Shown here: one piece after another, positions 33,961 to 46,700 of the stretch
Layout: every line of letters begins with the position of its first letter
Numbering within the stretch: position 1 is the stretch's first letter
Assembly (NCBI GenBank): GCA_013399875.1
Contig: VXAZ01001058.1
Coordinates: 1,856,880-1,920,879, forward strand
DNA: 64,000 bases
Direction of reading: 5' to 3'
Source of the DNA: Gymnorhina tibicen
Lineage: Eukaryota; Chordata; Aves; Passeriformes; Artamidae
The notes under the pieces: generated by a model
What the model saw: only the letters and a program-made list of their open reading frames with translations
Database searches by the model: none
Told to the model about the DNA's origin: nothing
Translations under genes and position numbers: made by a program

Positions 33961-35023
33961 TGTCCTCTCCACCCCCTGGCTGGTTAGCTCCAGGATCTGC
34001 CATCTCCAGGTGATTCACAGGGCCCTGGGGGAAGGATTTCCCCCTCTTACCTGGTTAGGCAAAGCTGCGATGCATTAAAACTAAGCGTTGGACTTTTGTT
34101 TTCCGGCTTTGGTTGTAAAAACCTGTGGGTCTCCAACCGTGGCATGGATTATAGTCTCGGTTTCGCAATTAGAATAATGTTTAGGTTGGCAAGGGAAGCC
34201 CTGAGTGTGCTTGCAGAGGAGAGACACTGCTAGAAACTGCTCTGCTCTGCGTTTCTGCTCGCCCCAGCCCTCGCTGCCCATGCTGGCGGGTCCCTGCAGT
34301 GCTGCCCAGGCCCGGGGCTGTGTTGCAGGCTGGGATGGGTGACAGGAGGTGGGAATGGTATCCCCTCCCTGCCAGCATTGCCCAGAGCTGTCAGGCTGGC
34401 CGCAACCCACGCATGGGCTCTTAAATCCCCAATTCTGATCTTTTTTTCCCCAAAACCCCATGCGTGAATAAGAAGAGCACTGAGGCAAATAATGAACAGC
34501 TCTGGGTCCAGAGAAGCCATAGATGGTCCTAAATGATTGAAGAAGGCAATTTCCCTAACGGAGCTGCGGGCCCCTGGCAGTGATTAGTGCCTGAGCAGAA
34601 ATGCATCACTTAGCTCCTATTATTTAAACATAAGATACTTGAGCAAGCACACAGAATGTTGTTTGCTGTAAATTCTTTCCCTCGTTGGAAGGAGCCGTTA
34701 TTTACACATGCAAGTGCTGGCAGTGTGTGTGGGAGCTTCCTCGCCTGCTCCCGGACCCACATGGAATATAAATGACCACGTTTCTCCTTGGTAGCAACGA
34801 CTCCATCTGAGGGCTATCTTCCCTGCATGTTAACTGTTAATTATAGGTTACATTTATATCATTAAGGTTTATCTGCAGTCCTTTCCTTCCCCCTTTTAAA
34901 TCACTAATGCATCTTGCAGGGCTTAATTCCCTCAGTTTCCCCTCCTTATCTGTGCAGGCAGTGGCAGCTGTGAGGGAGGGATGCCCATGGCTAATGGGAG
35001 CAGGACTGGGCTGTGCTGGGATC
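33961..35023. other. Intergenic DNA, no gene recognised
   Basis: Mixed composition, with AT-rich patches at about 34,600-34,700 and 34,820-34,905. No exon or repeat is recognised. Confidence 0.55.
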
Positions 35024-35180
35024 AAGGAATCATTGAATGGTTCGGATTGGTACAGACCTTAAAGATCATCAAGTTCCAACCACCTGCCGTGCGCAGGGAT
35101 GGCACCCACTTGACCAGGATGCTCAAAGCCCTGTCCAAACCGGATTTGAACATTTCCAGGGATCTCGGGGGGATGACCCA
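35024..35180 (-). mobile_element. CR1 3' tail fragment
   Basis: The + strand reads AAGGAATCATTGAATGGTT, then CTTAAAGATCATCAAGTTCC and GACCAGGATGCTCAAAGCCC. This is the reverse complement of the CR1 3' UTR and the end of ORF2. The copy is heavily 5'-truncated and the right limit is approximate. Confidence 0.85.
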
Positions 35181-38100
35181 GTGTAGCCAAACACCTGGTG
35201 GGACACGGCACTGATGCTCTTGGCTCGTTGCCTGCCAAAAACACCACGGCGAAGCGCTGAAAAGTGGGGGCACTCTGGTGCCCCGGGTGCAAAAAACATT
35301 CTGCAAAGGCTGAGGGGCTTTGGTGGGAGCCCGGCTGCTGCTGGGGAGCTGGGAAAGCTCTTGCTTTCCCTCCCCTTAATGAAGAGGTGTTTCCTAGGCC
35401 TGGGAATGTGCCTGACTCTGGCAGATTATTAAATAAGCGGCTCGTTCGCTGGGGAAGATGCCTCGGGGGATGCGCAGCTCGGCTGTGAGCAGGAAGGGCT
35501 CCTCTCTCCCCCCCAGCTGCAATTAAGCTCTTGTCAGCCTGAAGCCGCTGGGTGTTGGGGGGAGATGGACGGCGTTCCCGGCAGTCCCTCGGCATCTCGG
35601 CTGCTGGTTAAACAATTTGTATTTCTACTCCCCATTAATTGGTGTAAGCCCTGGCAGGGGCTGCTTCCCACCCTCCTGGGACAGGGTGGCCTGCGGGAGG
35701 CTGCCATGGAGGCTCGTCCAGATGCTGGATCTTCCTTTTCCGTGGGAATCAAAAATCTTTTCATGGCTTTATTTTGGGGCGCCTGATTTTTGGTGTATCG
35801 TGAGAGCTGTGTTTTTGCAGAGGTCTGAGGGTTAACGTGCTCCCCAGCACTGGCATGGATTTGGGGTGTCAGGGGCTTGGCCCCAAGCATGTCTTTGCAG
35901 CAGGGCAGATCCCAAAGCTACAGGAAGCCAGGGATTCATCACTTGGCTTTCTATTTGTATGGTACCTGTTTATCTTGACTTGGAAACAAGGTTTTCCTGG
36001 ATTTAGACAACATCTCTGTTCACACTGTCCCCTTCTCCTTTTCTTTGCTCGTGGTGGATTTCTTCCATGCCTGAAAACCTGTTCACATAAAAACATTAAA
36101 GGGAGCAAATTATTTAAGAGCTGGGAGCATGGGTGGGTGAGGCAGCTGAAGGCCAGATATGTGGGTTTTGGCCATTAAGCTGCATATCATACTGAATATA
36201 GCAGGTGATATCTTCAGTCTCCCCACAAGCTTAGCGCAAGAGCCAAGAAACAGAAACTGGTTCTTGTCAAGAATCTCTTAATTTTACTAGATGCTGCCTT
36301 TAAATGGATTCCTTTAAATATGTGGCCTGAGTTCTGTGGGTGTTTGCTGGAGGAATGGCTCCCAATGCAGATGTGTCCGTGGGAGATGGCAGTCGTCAGG
36401 CAGATGCTGCCTCTTTGTTCTCCCACACCTGGCCAGGTGACAGGAGCTCTGGGACACCCCATGTGCTCTTCAAGGGCTCCTCCATGGGCTGTAAGTGCCA
36501 TCTTGCTGTTCCCTCATCCCCAGGATCTAATCAGAGCACCAGGCTTCGGAAAAGGTGTTTTGATCATTGGAGGTTTAAAAAAATAAACCTCACCTTCCAA
36601 ACACTGCTTTTTTAGGTATCCCCTTAACTCTCCTGGGCTCTGAGCCAGAGGGGCGCTGACCTGCTGGGTCGCAAGAAGCCCGAGTCTTGGACTTTGGCTA
36701 TTTACAGGTTTTTTGGATGTGTTTGTGAGAGCAGAGAGCCTGCTGGGTGACTGTGCTGGAAGGGAGCTGTGACAGCCCTCGCTGGTCCTGGTGTGGGTAC
36801 AGAGGAGGGGGCGTGGGGGATGCGAAGCAAAGGTCACAGCCCCAGAGGACCCTGCGGAGACCTCCCGAGGCAGACAGTTAAACCCTGCAAATCCTCAGGT
36901 CCCGTTAACATTTTTGCTACTAAAGGGATCATAAAACCTTCAAGCAAAAATGTTTATATGTGTTAATAAACGGAGATGCGCTTGTTACGTGACAGCTCTT
37001 CCAAGCACGGCTCGTGTCCCAGGAACAGGCTGACCCCGCAGCTGTGCCTGGCTGTCCGTGCGTGCTGACCTGCCAGATCCCTGAGGACCCTTCAGAGGAT
37101 AACTCCTAAACTACGAAAAGCCTGTTCCTACAGCTTGTAACTCCTTGAAGTGTTTTGGCACTGGGGTCTGCCGCGCGCTCCGTGTATCGTCACTTCTGTG
37201 CATTTCCTCTATCTGTAATTCCACGTATGATTGCACCTGGGTGCCAGGTTATAAAATAATAGGGTTATTAAAATATTCCTGCTTGGCACACGTGCATTGC
37301 AGCCTGGGAGATGGGAATGTTCCAGAGATGATGGCAATGCAGCAGGAGGCACATGAAGCAGCGGCAGGAAACCTAATGTGTCAGCCTCCTGATTTTCCAT
37401 CCAGAGCCATGCTTGGGGCTTTTCCAGCCCTTGCTAATGTTTCCTTAACCATCCCCAAGGCCTGGATTCATCCCCTGCCTTCCTCCTTCATCCTCAGCTG
37501 ATGTCTTCATTAGGGGAATGCATGAGGTCAGAGATATTCTCTTAAATCCAGCTCGCTGGCTCTTCTCACCACTGGTTTTTCCATCCATTTGGAAAAGGCA
37601 GAGGGAGAGGCTGGAGGGCTCCTGCTTCAGTTTGCACCTTACCCCACCTTTTCTGGATCTGTGCCTAAAAACCCACAAGTTCTCTTTTCCCTGTCACAAG
37701 TTTTTAACCCTTACTCAGAGCAAGCTTTTAACCCTGGGGCTGTGCCTCGTGGTCCCTGGGATATTCTCATGTCCGTTGAGGATTATTTACACCCCTGCCC
37801 AGTGCGGGATGCCAAAGTTGTTTTTCTTAGGAATTCAGGCAAAAACTCCCCCAAAGAGCCAGTTTACTCCTATTGACACCACACTGCTCAAAGCCAGGCT
37901 GGGATCACTTTAAACCAGCACCAATCATTTTAACATCCTTCACAGGCTTTGGCGTGGCTGCAGGCTGTGAGGGATGATGCACACAGCATCCCTGCTCTAG
38001 TCCTGCCTGCTGCCTTCCACAGCCATGTCACAGGAATTGTGATGCTCTCTGAATTCTGTGGTTGCAATTTTTGGCCACTGTGCCCAGGACTCAGAGGGTT

Positions 38101-39007
38101 TTCCCTGGGCCAGGAGCTCTGCTGGCTTTTCCACTGCTGCTCTGCATCACTGAGTCCCATAGTTGCAGCCCTTAAATAGATTTTTTTGATTGTTGTTGCT
38201 CTCAGGAAATAATGGAATTTGGTGATTGAAGCAGCTGAATGAGGAGCTGGAGGAAGTGAGAGTCAAAAACGATTAAAAGGTGGTGGTGGGAGCAGCTCTA
38301 GTGCGGATGCACGGATAATGCAAAGCCCCTGAGAGACAGATGGGAATTTCCTTTGTGCAGTTGAGAGCAGGAGCTGGCCCCTCTGCTTTTTAAATCATTT
38401 TATTGTGGAAATGAACGTTCACAATCCCACGAGGTACAGTGTGGGGGCAGGAAGAGAGGGAGGCTGCTGGCGCCGGTGCCAAGAGGCCACGGTGAGGGGC
38501 AGCCCTCTCTTGGGAGAGCACAAGCCAGGATGGAAGGGGGTTAAGGAGCATCACGGGCTCCCGGCTGGGGTGACCCTGGGTGGGGCAAGATCCAGCCCTG
38601 CACGACTCTGCACAGCAGTTCTGAGAGAGCATCTCCCATTTCCAGGCACTTTCAGGTTGCTTTTCTCCCTTTCCTCAGAACCTGTGCCTTCCCTTGCCGT
38701 CGCCAATCATTTGGGCTGGGGATGGGAACTTTATCTTCATTTTTGCCCTTGAAGAAGGTGTCAGAGCTGCAGTGTTAGTGCAGGAACATTGCCTTCTGCT
38801 GTCAGCACTTGCCGTTCCCGCAGAGCTGCCACGGCAGCAGCCACTGCTGCAAGAGGCTCTTTATTTTTCTTAATTTCCTGAGATTTTCTGAGGCTGTGCT
38901 GGGAATACAGGAGCTGCTTTGGGGCATAGGCAATCGTGTTCACCAAACCAAGCGTGTGTTTGGGGTAGTTAATTTGGCAGCTTTGAGGTCTGGTCATTTC
39001 CTCTCAG
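35181..39007. other. Intergenic DNA, no gene recognised
   Basis: No exon or repeat family is recognised. A few AT-rich patches (about 36,260-36,330 and 37,200-37,280) are short. The open frames have no family resemblance. Confidence 0.55.
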
Positions 39008-39321
39008 TACTTAAAAGGGGTGTATGAGACACGGGGAGAGTGACTTTTTATATGGGTGGGTAGTGGGGAATGGTTTTAAACTAAAGGGAAGATTTATATT
39101 AGATGTTAAGAAAAAATTCCTTACTCAGAGGGTGGGGAGGCCCTGGCACAGGGTGCCCAGAGCAGCTGTGGCTGCCCCTGGATCCCTGGCAGTGTCCAAG
39201 GCCAGGTTGGACAGGGCTGGGAGCACCCTGGGACAGTGGAAGGTGTCCCTGCCCGTGGCAGGGGTGGCACTGGATGGGCTTTAAGGTCCCTTCCAACCCA
39301 AACCGTTCTACGATTCTATGA
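39008..39321 (+). mobile_element. CR1 LINE 3' end, about 310 bp
   Basis: This is a sense-orientation CR1 fragment covering the end of ORF2 and the 3' tail. It includes AATGGTTTTAAACTAAAGGG, GCCCAGAGCAGCTGTGGCTG and CTTTAAGGTCCCTTCCAACC. It ends in the characteristic tandem octamer region TTCTACGATTCTATGA. It is the best preserved CR1 tail outside SCARB1. It is 5'-truncated and not capable of movement. Confidence 0.93.
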
Positions 39322-41790
39322 CGCCCACCTGTGATGGAACCCAAACCTCACGTGAGTTGGCATTTGGTGACTCTTTCATGCCCCATCTTTGTGTCACAGC
39401 TTAACCCCCATGTAAGAGAATGAATCTGCTTCTCCCCAAAATGATGCTCTTAAATTGAGCCTTCTGTCCCATCCGTGTGCTGCTCCATGGGCGCTGTGGG
39501 ACTCGCTGCCCGGGCTTGGGGCTGCACAAACCCACAGACAGCTGTTGAGCCTCCCCACGAGCAATTCCACTGCGTCACCCCTGGTTTTCAATCATCTTAA
39601 TTCTTCAGCAGGAGGCATTCCTGTGTATTAGCTTAACATGTCGCTAGCGTAATATCCGCGATGCTGATTAAATTAAAGAAAGGTTTCCACGAAAATTGGG
39701 ATTTGATTATGTGTGTTAATCCCCTTTTCCCCCCCAGAGATGTGGGGGGGAGCGTGGAGGGGGCTCTCCTGCTGTGCAAGGCTTTTCCCAACGTGTGGTG
39801 GAAGCGACTGGGGAATTAAGGTGACGAGCAAAGATGCTGCACACTTTGGTTAGTCAAGAAAAAGGAACGTTTTTTTCCTAGACAGGAAAATCCCACTTTA
39901 TACTTGTCTCTGGTCTTCAATTTAAAAAGATTTTGCTCATTTATCTCTTCAAAAGGAAATGATCCTGTGGGAAATATTTGTTGTGCTGGCTCCTCCACGG
40001 TGCTGAGAGCACAGATGAAGCAAAACAGCGGTGAGATGGTTTTTTTGTTGCGTATTTTTTTTTTTTGATCCCAGGCAAACTTGGGGATTTCTTCATGCAT
40101 TGCGAGGGCAACGCTGGTCCAGGATGCTGATGTTAGAGCATGGTGTGAGCTGCTGTCCTGCACCCCTGAGGCTGTTGTGGCATCGGGCTGGGTTTTGCTG
40201 CATCGAGCAGAGGGAAAACAAAACCCGAAGGCTTGCCTTGATCTGCTCTCTCGAGGGGAATTTCCATCCGTGCCCCACGCCTGGGAAGCAGCACTAAAGG
40301 GTTTTCAAGCACTTTGAGAGCTCCTGTTAAAAGGTGCTATCAAAATGAAAAATGTGATTTTCTCAGAGCGGCCCCACCTGTGACTCATCCATCTCCATTA
40401 GGGCAGAGACTCAGAGTGAGTTATGGGAAGTCCTTGTTAACCTCAGGGGAATTTTTTTTTTTCCTAATTTTGGGGGTGTTTTTGCTTTCTGGGTAGATCT
40501 AGCAGAGGATTCTCATAGAAAAAAGAAATAGTGCTAAAATGGTGCAGCGTTTATTAAAAGGAAATATTTTGCACTTCAAAGAATCTATCAAAGGCATGAA
40601 TTTGAAAACAAGAAAAATCCCTTTATCTGACCAGAAAATCTTGTCAATGCATTATCTGTCTGTGATGGGTAGCCAAATTTGAAACTGGGTTCTCACCAGC
40701 ACGGTTGTTTCCATCCCCAGTCAGGGAAAGAGATAAGAGCTCTAAAAAAACACCCAATCTAATAAAAAGTCAACATTTAGTTTGGCCTCAGAAACAGAAA
40801 CCTCTCTTTTCTGCAAGACCATTTGCTCCCCGAGACACTGCTGACCTCAGGGAGATTGTTTTTAGCTGATCTCATTTTTAGGCTTCTTCCCACCAGGGTG
40901 GGATGGGGCCAGCAAGCGGGATCTGTCCCCAGAGCATTGCTGGGCTTCTGGGGAGCTTTGGTGCTGCTCAAACCCATCCCAAGCTGTCGTTGCAGGCAGA
41001 GGGGAAGCAGATGCTGTGCTGGTCGTGTTGGTCAGTCAGGAGGGATGGTGCATGGGACAGCACCTCCTTGGGACTTTCTGCTCTGGCCCTAAAGTTATTT
41101 AGTTGATGGCTTTGGAATGCTTTTCTTTAGTCTTTGAAGCTCATGTGGAAGGGGATTGAATTAAAGCAGGGTTTTGCCAAATCAGCGTGGTTTCCTGAAA
41201 GCTCAAAATGAGTTCTTGTTTTTTTCTGCCCGTTAGAAAGAAATATTATTATTTTCTTCAGAGAAGGGGAAAAAAATATCTCTAACTTTCTGGGTTTTAT
41301 CTGAAACTTGAAAACACAGTATTTCTCCTTACTGCTGGCTGTGGTGAAAAGTTTCACTTGGGGACAGGGACACGTCACATCCCTGTGCTGCTGGCGTGGG
41401 TCACCCTGGGACAGACTCACACCATATTCCACGTTGAGAGGATGGAAATCCTGGCCTGGAAACTCTCCCCGTGCCCCCCTGAAACCCTGGCGTGTCATAA
41501 GACCCTATATTTAACTTCGGAGTCCTCTTAGGCTAAATAAGAGCCCTTTTATAGGGAATGGGAAAAGTTAAACATGTTGTTGGGTTTACAAGTAGTCATT
41601 AAATATTTGCTGCTGGGCTGCGATGGGTTCCCATTCTGTCTCTAGCTCGCTGTCAGGTCTGTTTAAAGGGACATAAATAAGCCTGGAGGCGCTCTGGGGC
41701 CACAGTGGCCCAGCCCTGCTGGGGACAAGCCCCCTGGCTTTGAATTTTTGGGGGGATTTTTATCTCCCCAGGTTTCTGTTTCTCCCCTGC
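39322..41790. other. Intergenic DNA, no gene recognised
   Basis: AT-rich patches lie at about 39,590-39,720 and 40,500-40,680. Short T runs lie near 40,055-40,066 and 40,451-40,461. No exon or repeat family is recognised. Confidence 0.55.
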
Positions 41791-41799
41791 CATACAGAC

Positions 41800-42075
41800 C
41801 CAGCTGATAAAGCAATAACTCAGCTTTATTGATTATGTCAAAGGCAGTAATTCAAGAAAGCTATTTAAATTCACAAGAGGAAGCTATCGCAATTATAAGT
41901 GTCTGCAGCAGATTATTAATCATTTTTGTTATGGCTATCAAGCCACGAGACAGACATTTTCTGTAAGGCTTACGTGAGCGCCGGCTTTTCAGTAATGACT
42001 TGGGTTTTGCTCTCTTATTGGTTCGTAAAGCTGAATAAAAAATAAGCAAACTGCTTTTTTTCTAAATCAATGTGT
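41800..42075. promoter_or_regulatory. AT-rich block, candidate conserved non-coding element
   Basis: This stretch has a balanced, non-repetitive AT-rich texture. It is dense in homeodomain-like words (AGATTATTAATCATTTT), contains TTATTGATTATG and a TCF/LEF-like TCAAAG, and has an isolated CpG pair (GAGCGCCGGC). It resembles an ancient enhancer more than neutral DNA. Conservation is untested. Confidence 0.35.
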
Positions 42076-42242
42076 GTAAAGCTTTATAGCATATTGCTAT
42101 AGGAGCGTATGAACCTCCAGTAGTTTAAATTCATATTCTGTTTAATCCAGCCAAATACCAACACTGGCTTTGTACTCCCTTTCCCTTTATGTCTCCAGTG
42201 TTATTCCCCAAATAACACTGAGACTTGGGGCAAAGCAAGGTG

Positions 42243-42348
42243 GCCATCCCTGGAAGCATTCAAAAACCACACAGATGCATGCTTAGGGTTATGTTTTAGT
42301 GATGGACTCGATGATCCTGGAGGTCTTTTCCAGTCTTAATGTTTCCAA
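42243..42348 (+). mobile_element. CR1 3' tail fragment
   Basis: Sense CR1 text: GGCCATCCCTGGAAGCATTC, then GATGGACTCGATGATCCTGG and GAGGTCTTTTCCAGTCTTAA. This is the classic CR1 3' UTR of another subfamily. It is degraded, and the terminal octamers are no longer clear. Confidence 0.85.
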
Positions 42349-43719
42349 TCTTAACTCATGTGAGAAGGGAGATGTGTCACTGGGAAGCTGTGCTGGTTTT
42401 CTGGATGGATCCGGGGCACTGGGGGTGGAAAAGGGCTGAGCTGGCTCTTGTGTCTCCGTGGTGCTTTTGGCTCTGGAGGATCGTGGTCCAGGGTCTGCTC
42501 CCCCCAGCTGGAGCTGGGCTGTGCTTCCCCCTCCCCATCTCCTCAGTCAGGGTCTACCCCAGATGGATGTTTCTGGGGCTGGTTCAGCTCTCCTGTGAAT
42601 ATCCAGCTCTTCCAGCCAGGGAAAATGGGCTTTTGCAGCAGTCCTTTAAATTACTACTTACCTTTGGCTACCAGTGAGCCCCAGAGCTGATAACACCAGC
42701 AGGTTGAAGCCGGGCAGCCTTGGCTGCGGGCCAGTCCCCATTTATACTGTGGACGGGTTTTTTCTTTCAGCAAGGCAGTTAAGCAGAACATTTCTCTATA
42801 AAAAGCTGCAAAAGAGATCAGAGCAGCTCTCCCTCTCATCTTCCATCTCCTCTGCTTAGTGACCTAGAACTAAATGTTTTATTATTAGAAGAAAAAAAAA
42901 TTGTAATATATGTATTCAAGGCAGGTCTTTGATACAGGGTTTTGGGAGGGCAGGATGAGAGGTGATGCTTGCAAGGGTCACTTGCTGAAGAGGCTAAGGG
43001 GCCTGGAGCATCCTCTCTGGTGGATGAAGAGGTGTGAGGTCCCTCTAAGCACAGTCAGCTCCCTGCTTTCGTCTGCTGAGCTGGGACTTGGAAGGAGCAG
43101 CTGTGGTTTGGGAAGGTGAGGGGCTGGGGGGGCTCAGCAGCTCTGCAGAGTGGGGGCCTCCCTGGGACCATCTCCGGGTTCCCCATAAGGGACCTGCCCT
43201 GCTCTCCTGTGGATGTCTGAGGAGAGCCCAGGTTTTGATAATTTGTCTCTTGTTAAACCAGAATGGTGGGGTGGGGGTTGCAGGACAGTCGGGGGGATGT
43301 TGTCCTGATGGACAGGAGACCCTTGTCCTGAGTGACCTGAGCAGGGAGACCGAGACCTACTGTCGTCCAAAATGCAGCAATACACCCTCTTTGGCACAAT
43401 TCCTTTTCCCTTCCCTCAAAGTTGTGCTGGTTTTGATTAAATACCTCATCAAACATTTATTTTGCCTGAAAGGAAGCTTTTGTTCTTGTTCTGGGGCCTT
43501 TCGGTTATAAAAACTTCAGCCAAGATCACTTAATTAAAAATGTGCTTTTCCTGCATTGCTTGTCTGGGAGCTGCTTCGAGGTGCATCAGTCCCGAGGTGC
43601 AGAACAGGGTGTCTACAGGGACAGCACAGCCTGGGTGTGCCACCTGGGAGGGAGACGGGGCTTTGGGAAGCAACAGCTCCTCTGGACACCAAAAATGCCT
43701 CCAGCAGCAAGAACTCTCC
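42349..43719. other. Intergenic DNA, no gene recognised
   Basis: A short A run lies at about 42,891-42,900. No exon or repeat family is recognised. Confidence 0.55.
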
Positions 43720-43785
43720 TAGAATTGTAGAATATCTCAATTTGGAAGGGACCCATAAGGATCACCGAGACCAACTCAGTGGTGA
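43720..43785 (-). mobile_element. CR1 3' tail fragment
   Basis: The + strand TAGAATTGTAGAATATCTCA followed by TTGGAAGGGACCCATAAGGA is the reverse complement of a CR1 3' tail. Only about 65 bases are recognisable. Confidence 0.75.
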
Positions 43786-46700
43786 GCAAGGATTTTTCCT
43801 TTTGGGTCTAATTTACCCTCAGAGTTAAAAAAAAAAAGTGGTTCATAAAGGCGGTCGCGTCAGCTCAGGGCGCTAAAGGATGTGCGAGCAGGAGCGAAAA
43901 GAAAACAGGGTTTAGTTTAAACGAGAGGTCTCTTTTGTGAAGATGCTCTGCTAACAGCCACAGCGTTCCCACAGGCAGGTAGGACCTCGGCTTTCCTTCC
44001 ATCAATATCGGTTGCTCCGAGGATGACAAGTGGGCTCTTCCCCAGGCTCTGCCTCCGAGTACTTGTGTACCTTGGGGAGCTAAAAACGGCAGCGTAGAGG
44101 CGAGATGTTCCTCGCCTTGCTGAGCGCAGGGGTTTTATTTTCGCTCTAACACACCAGCTATAAACAGCTATTAGAGATTCTCCCGCAAGAGTCCAAAATG
44201 CTCTGGGTTCTGTCCCAGTTACGGAGTGTCAGAATAGAAATAATTAATGCTGTGATAGCAAATGATGGGGAGGGAGGTTTTTCTGGGGGAATTGCCCTGA
44301 AAATGTATTTTGATGGAGGAGCTGGTGCTGACATGTCCTGGCAGGTTGTGCCGTGGTGAATTCTCAGGCTTTTCCATCTTTCCTATCGTAATTTTCCAAG
44401 GAATTTTTTTTTTTTTTTTTTTAATGGCAAGCACTGTGCCACGGAGCAGCAGAGCTGAGCTGGAGGTTCCCAAGAGGCACTGCCTAACTAGGTTTCATCC
44501 AGGTGCAAGGGGATGCAGGGTATTATTTATTAAGCTGTCAATGTTGGGCTGAATCAAGGATGGAGAGAGGAGCAGCAGCTGAAGACTGCTGCTCCTTTGG
44601 AATACTTTTAGCTTTCTTTCCTAAAATGTAAATACCTCTTAAATAAACGGACTTGCTTTATTGTGGCCTTGTTTTGGTTGGTCGGTTCATCTTTCTTTGT
44701 CCTTTTACACCTTTTAGTACAGAGAGGGATGGGTTGCACAGGCGGGAAGGAAGCCAGGCTGAAAAAGTGCTGTAATTTCCCCTTTCCCTTTTGTAATGGT
44801 GGTGAAACTAATAGCCAGAGCCTCTGCTTTGCAAGCAAACATCTCAGAGCTGATGGATGCTGCCATTTTACTCTGCATCACTTGGATCGTATTTTTATTT
44901 GCACTATACAACCTCTCCCTTCCATTAGCACCAATGTTTTTAGGTCTCATTTTCACATAAATTTTGCTATTGTGGCTCCCAGAAGCAGCGATGCTTTCGG
45001 CTCCTGATCACGGCTGCTGTCTCGGAGGAGCAGCCGTCCTGCTGGGGTGTGCAGATGGACGGGTGGCACTGCCAGCCCTGGCACTGAGGGCGAGACGGGA
45101 AGAGCCGGGGTGAGAGTTTGCAGTGGGGTCGAAGGAGGATCTGGAAGTCAGGCAGGAGATGCTCTGAGTGGACTGGGCGCACCAACTGCGTTTTTCTGTC
45201 TTGTGTCTCATGTGAGACAAGGTCTTGTGTACGGGCTCTGCTGCGCCAGTTCTCAAGATGTAAAAAAACAACAAAAAAAAACCACCCAGAAAATTTACTG
45301 CAAACAACCCCCGAACAGTCTGTTCGAGCTGGAAATCTTCACCACTCGCTTGATGTGACCTTTTTGGCTGCGGGGAAGGGAAAGCAGGTTTGTGTTTCTC
45401 ATAAATAGCATCTCGTAGGCCAGCAGGAGGTGTGGAGGGAGAGCATCCCCCAGAGCAGCCCATGGGTAACCCCGCTCCACACGGCGGGATTCCCACTGGG
45501 CACCGCTCCTGCCTGGCACTGCTGGCACATCCACTGCAGCACCTTGGGTTCCTGGGCGTGGAATCTGACAAGTGCCAGATGGTCAGGGGGGGTCTGTGTG
45601 TCATTTGAGGGCTGTCTGCTGGCAGAGAGCTTCAGCCAGAAGGGTCAGAGGGGAAAAATGTGTATTTGTGGGGATGCAGCAGCATCCCGTGGTGGTGGGA
45701 GACTTTCTGGTGAATGTGGAGGGGCAAATTGAGGCAGCAATGTTCAGCTCTTCTTGGCAACTGAGACACCCAGAGATCACCCAGATTTCAGACCTGGTGT
45801 GTCTTCCCTGTTCCCTTTCTCTTTGGGAAACGATGGGAAAAGTATAAAAGAGTGGATGACTCTTTAATCTGAGAATGGTTAGAAATGCCTTGTGTTCTGT
45901 AGGTTTTAATGAAAAGAGCACATTCCTTCTCTGCCCTTTTTGGCTCTCAGCTTGTTCTTTATGTCTGCACTCCCTGTAAATCTGGCCTGTGTACCGCAGA
46001 CCATCTCCAAGCCAGTGGAAAACAGATTTGTCTGGGAGAGCTCATTGGATCAGCACAGGGATGAAAACCGTGGGTATTTACCCCAAGATGAATGACTGGG
46101 CTCCATGGCCCCATTTTTTATTGCTCTCCTGAAGCTCTAGCAGCATCATGGGGATGAGGAGGGAGCAGGACAGACCATCCAAGGTACAGTCAAATGGCCA
46201 GAAAGGTTTCAAGGGAGACGTGTATCCAAAATTGTGGCTCCAGCCACCCCAGGGCACGTCCCCAGGGCTGCGTTCCTGCCGGTGCCTGCATCCGCAGCGG
46301 CACAGGGCGCTTTCCCTTTGGCAAAGCGACAGGGTAATTAATTTCAGGGCCATTGTGCTGCAGTGGCAGGCACTGATTTATAGCCCAGGGAACAGCTTCT
46401 GGTTCAAAGTGCACATCCGTTGTGTTAATGCTCCATGATCTTTACCCCCGTGAGGAAATGGCAGAGAATGAGGAGATTATTGCCACCAGACTGGGCTCCC
46501 GGTATTACCATGATAAAGCCGGCGCAGATGAAGGGTGGGTTGTGCATACAGAGCAGCTTCCCTTCCCTGCATCCCGACTCCCGTGGCTTCCCCAAGGATG
46601 GAACTGGTGAGGGAGTGTTGGTTGCACAGTCCCTGCACCCAGCTGCTGCTTGGGCCCCTTTTGCTGCTGCTTTATTTTTCCCCTCCCCATCCGTTTCTGT

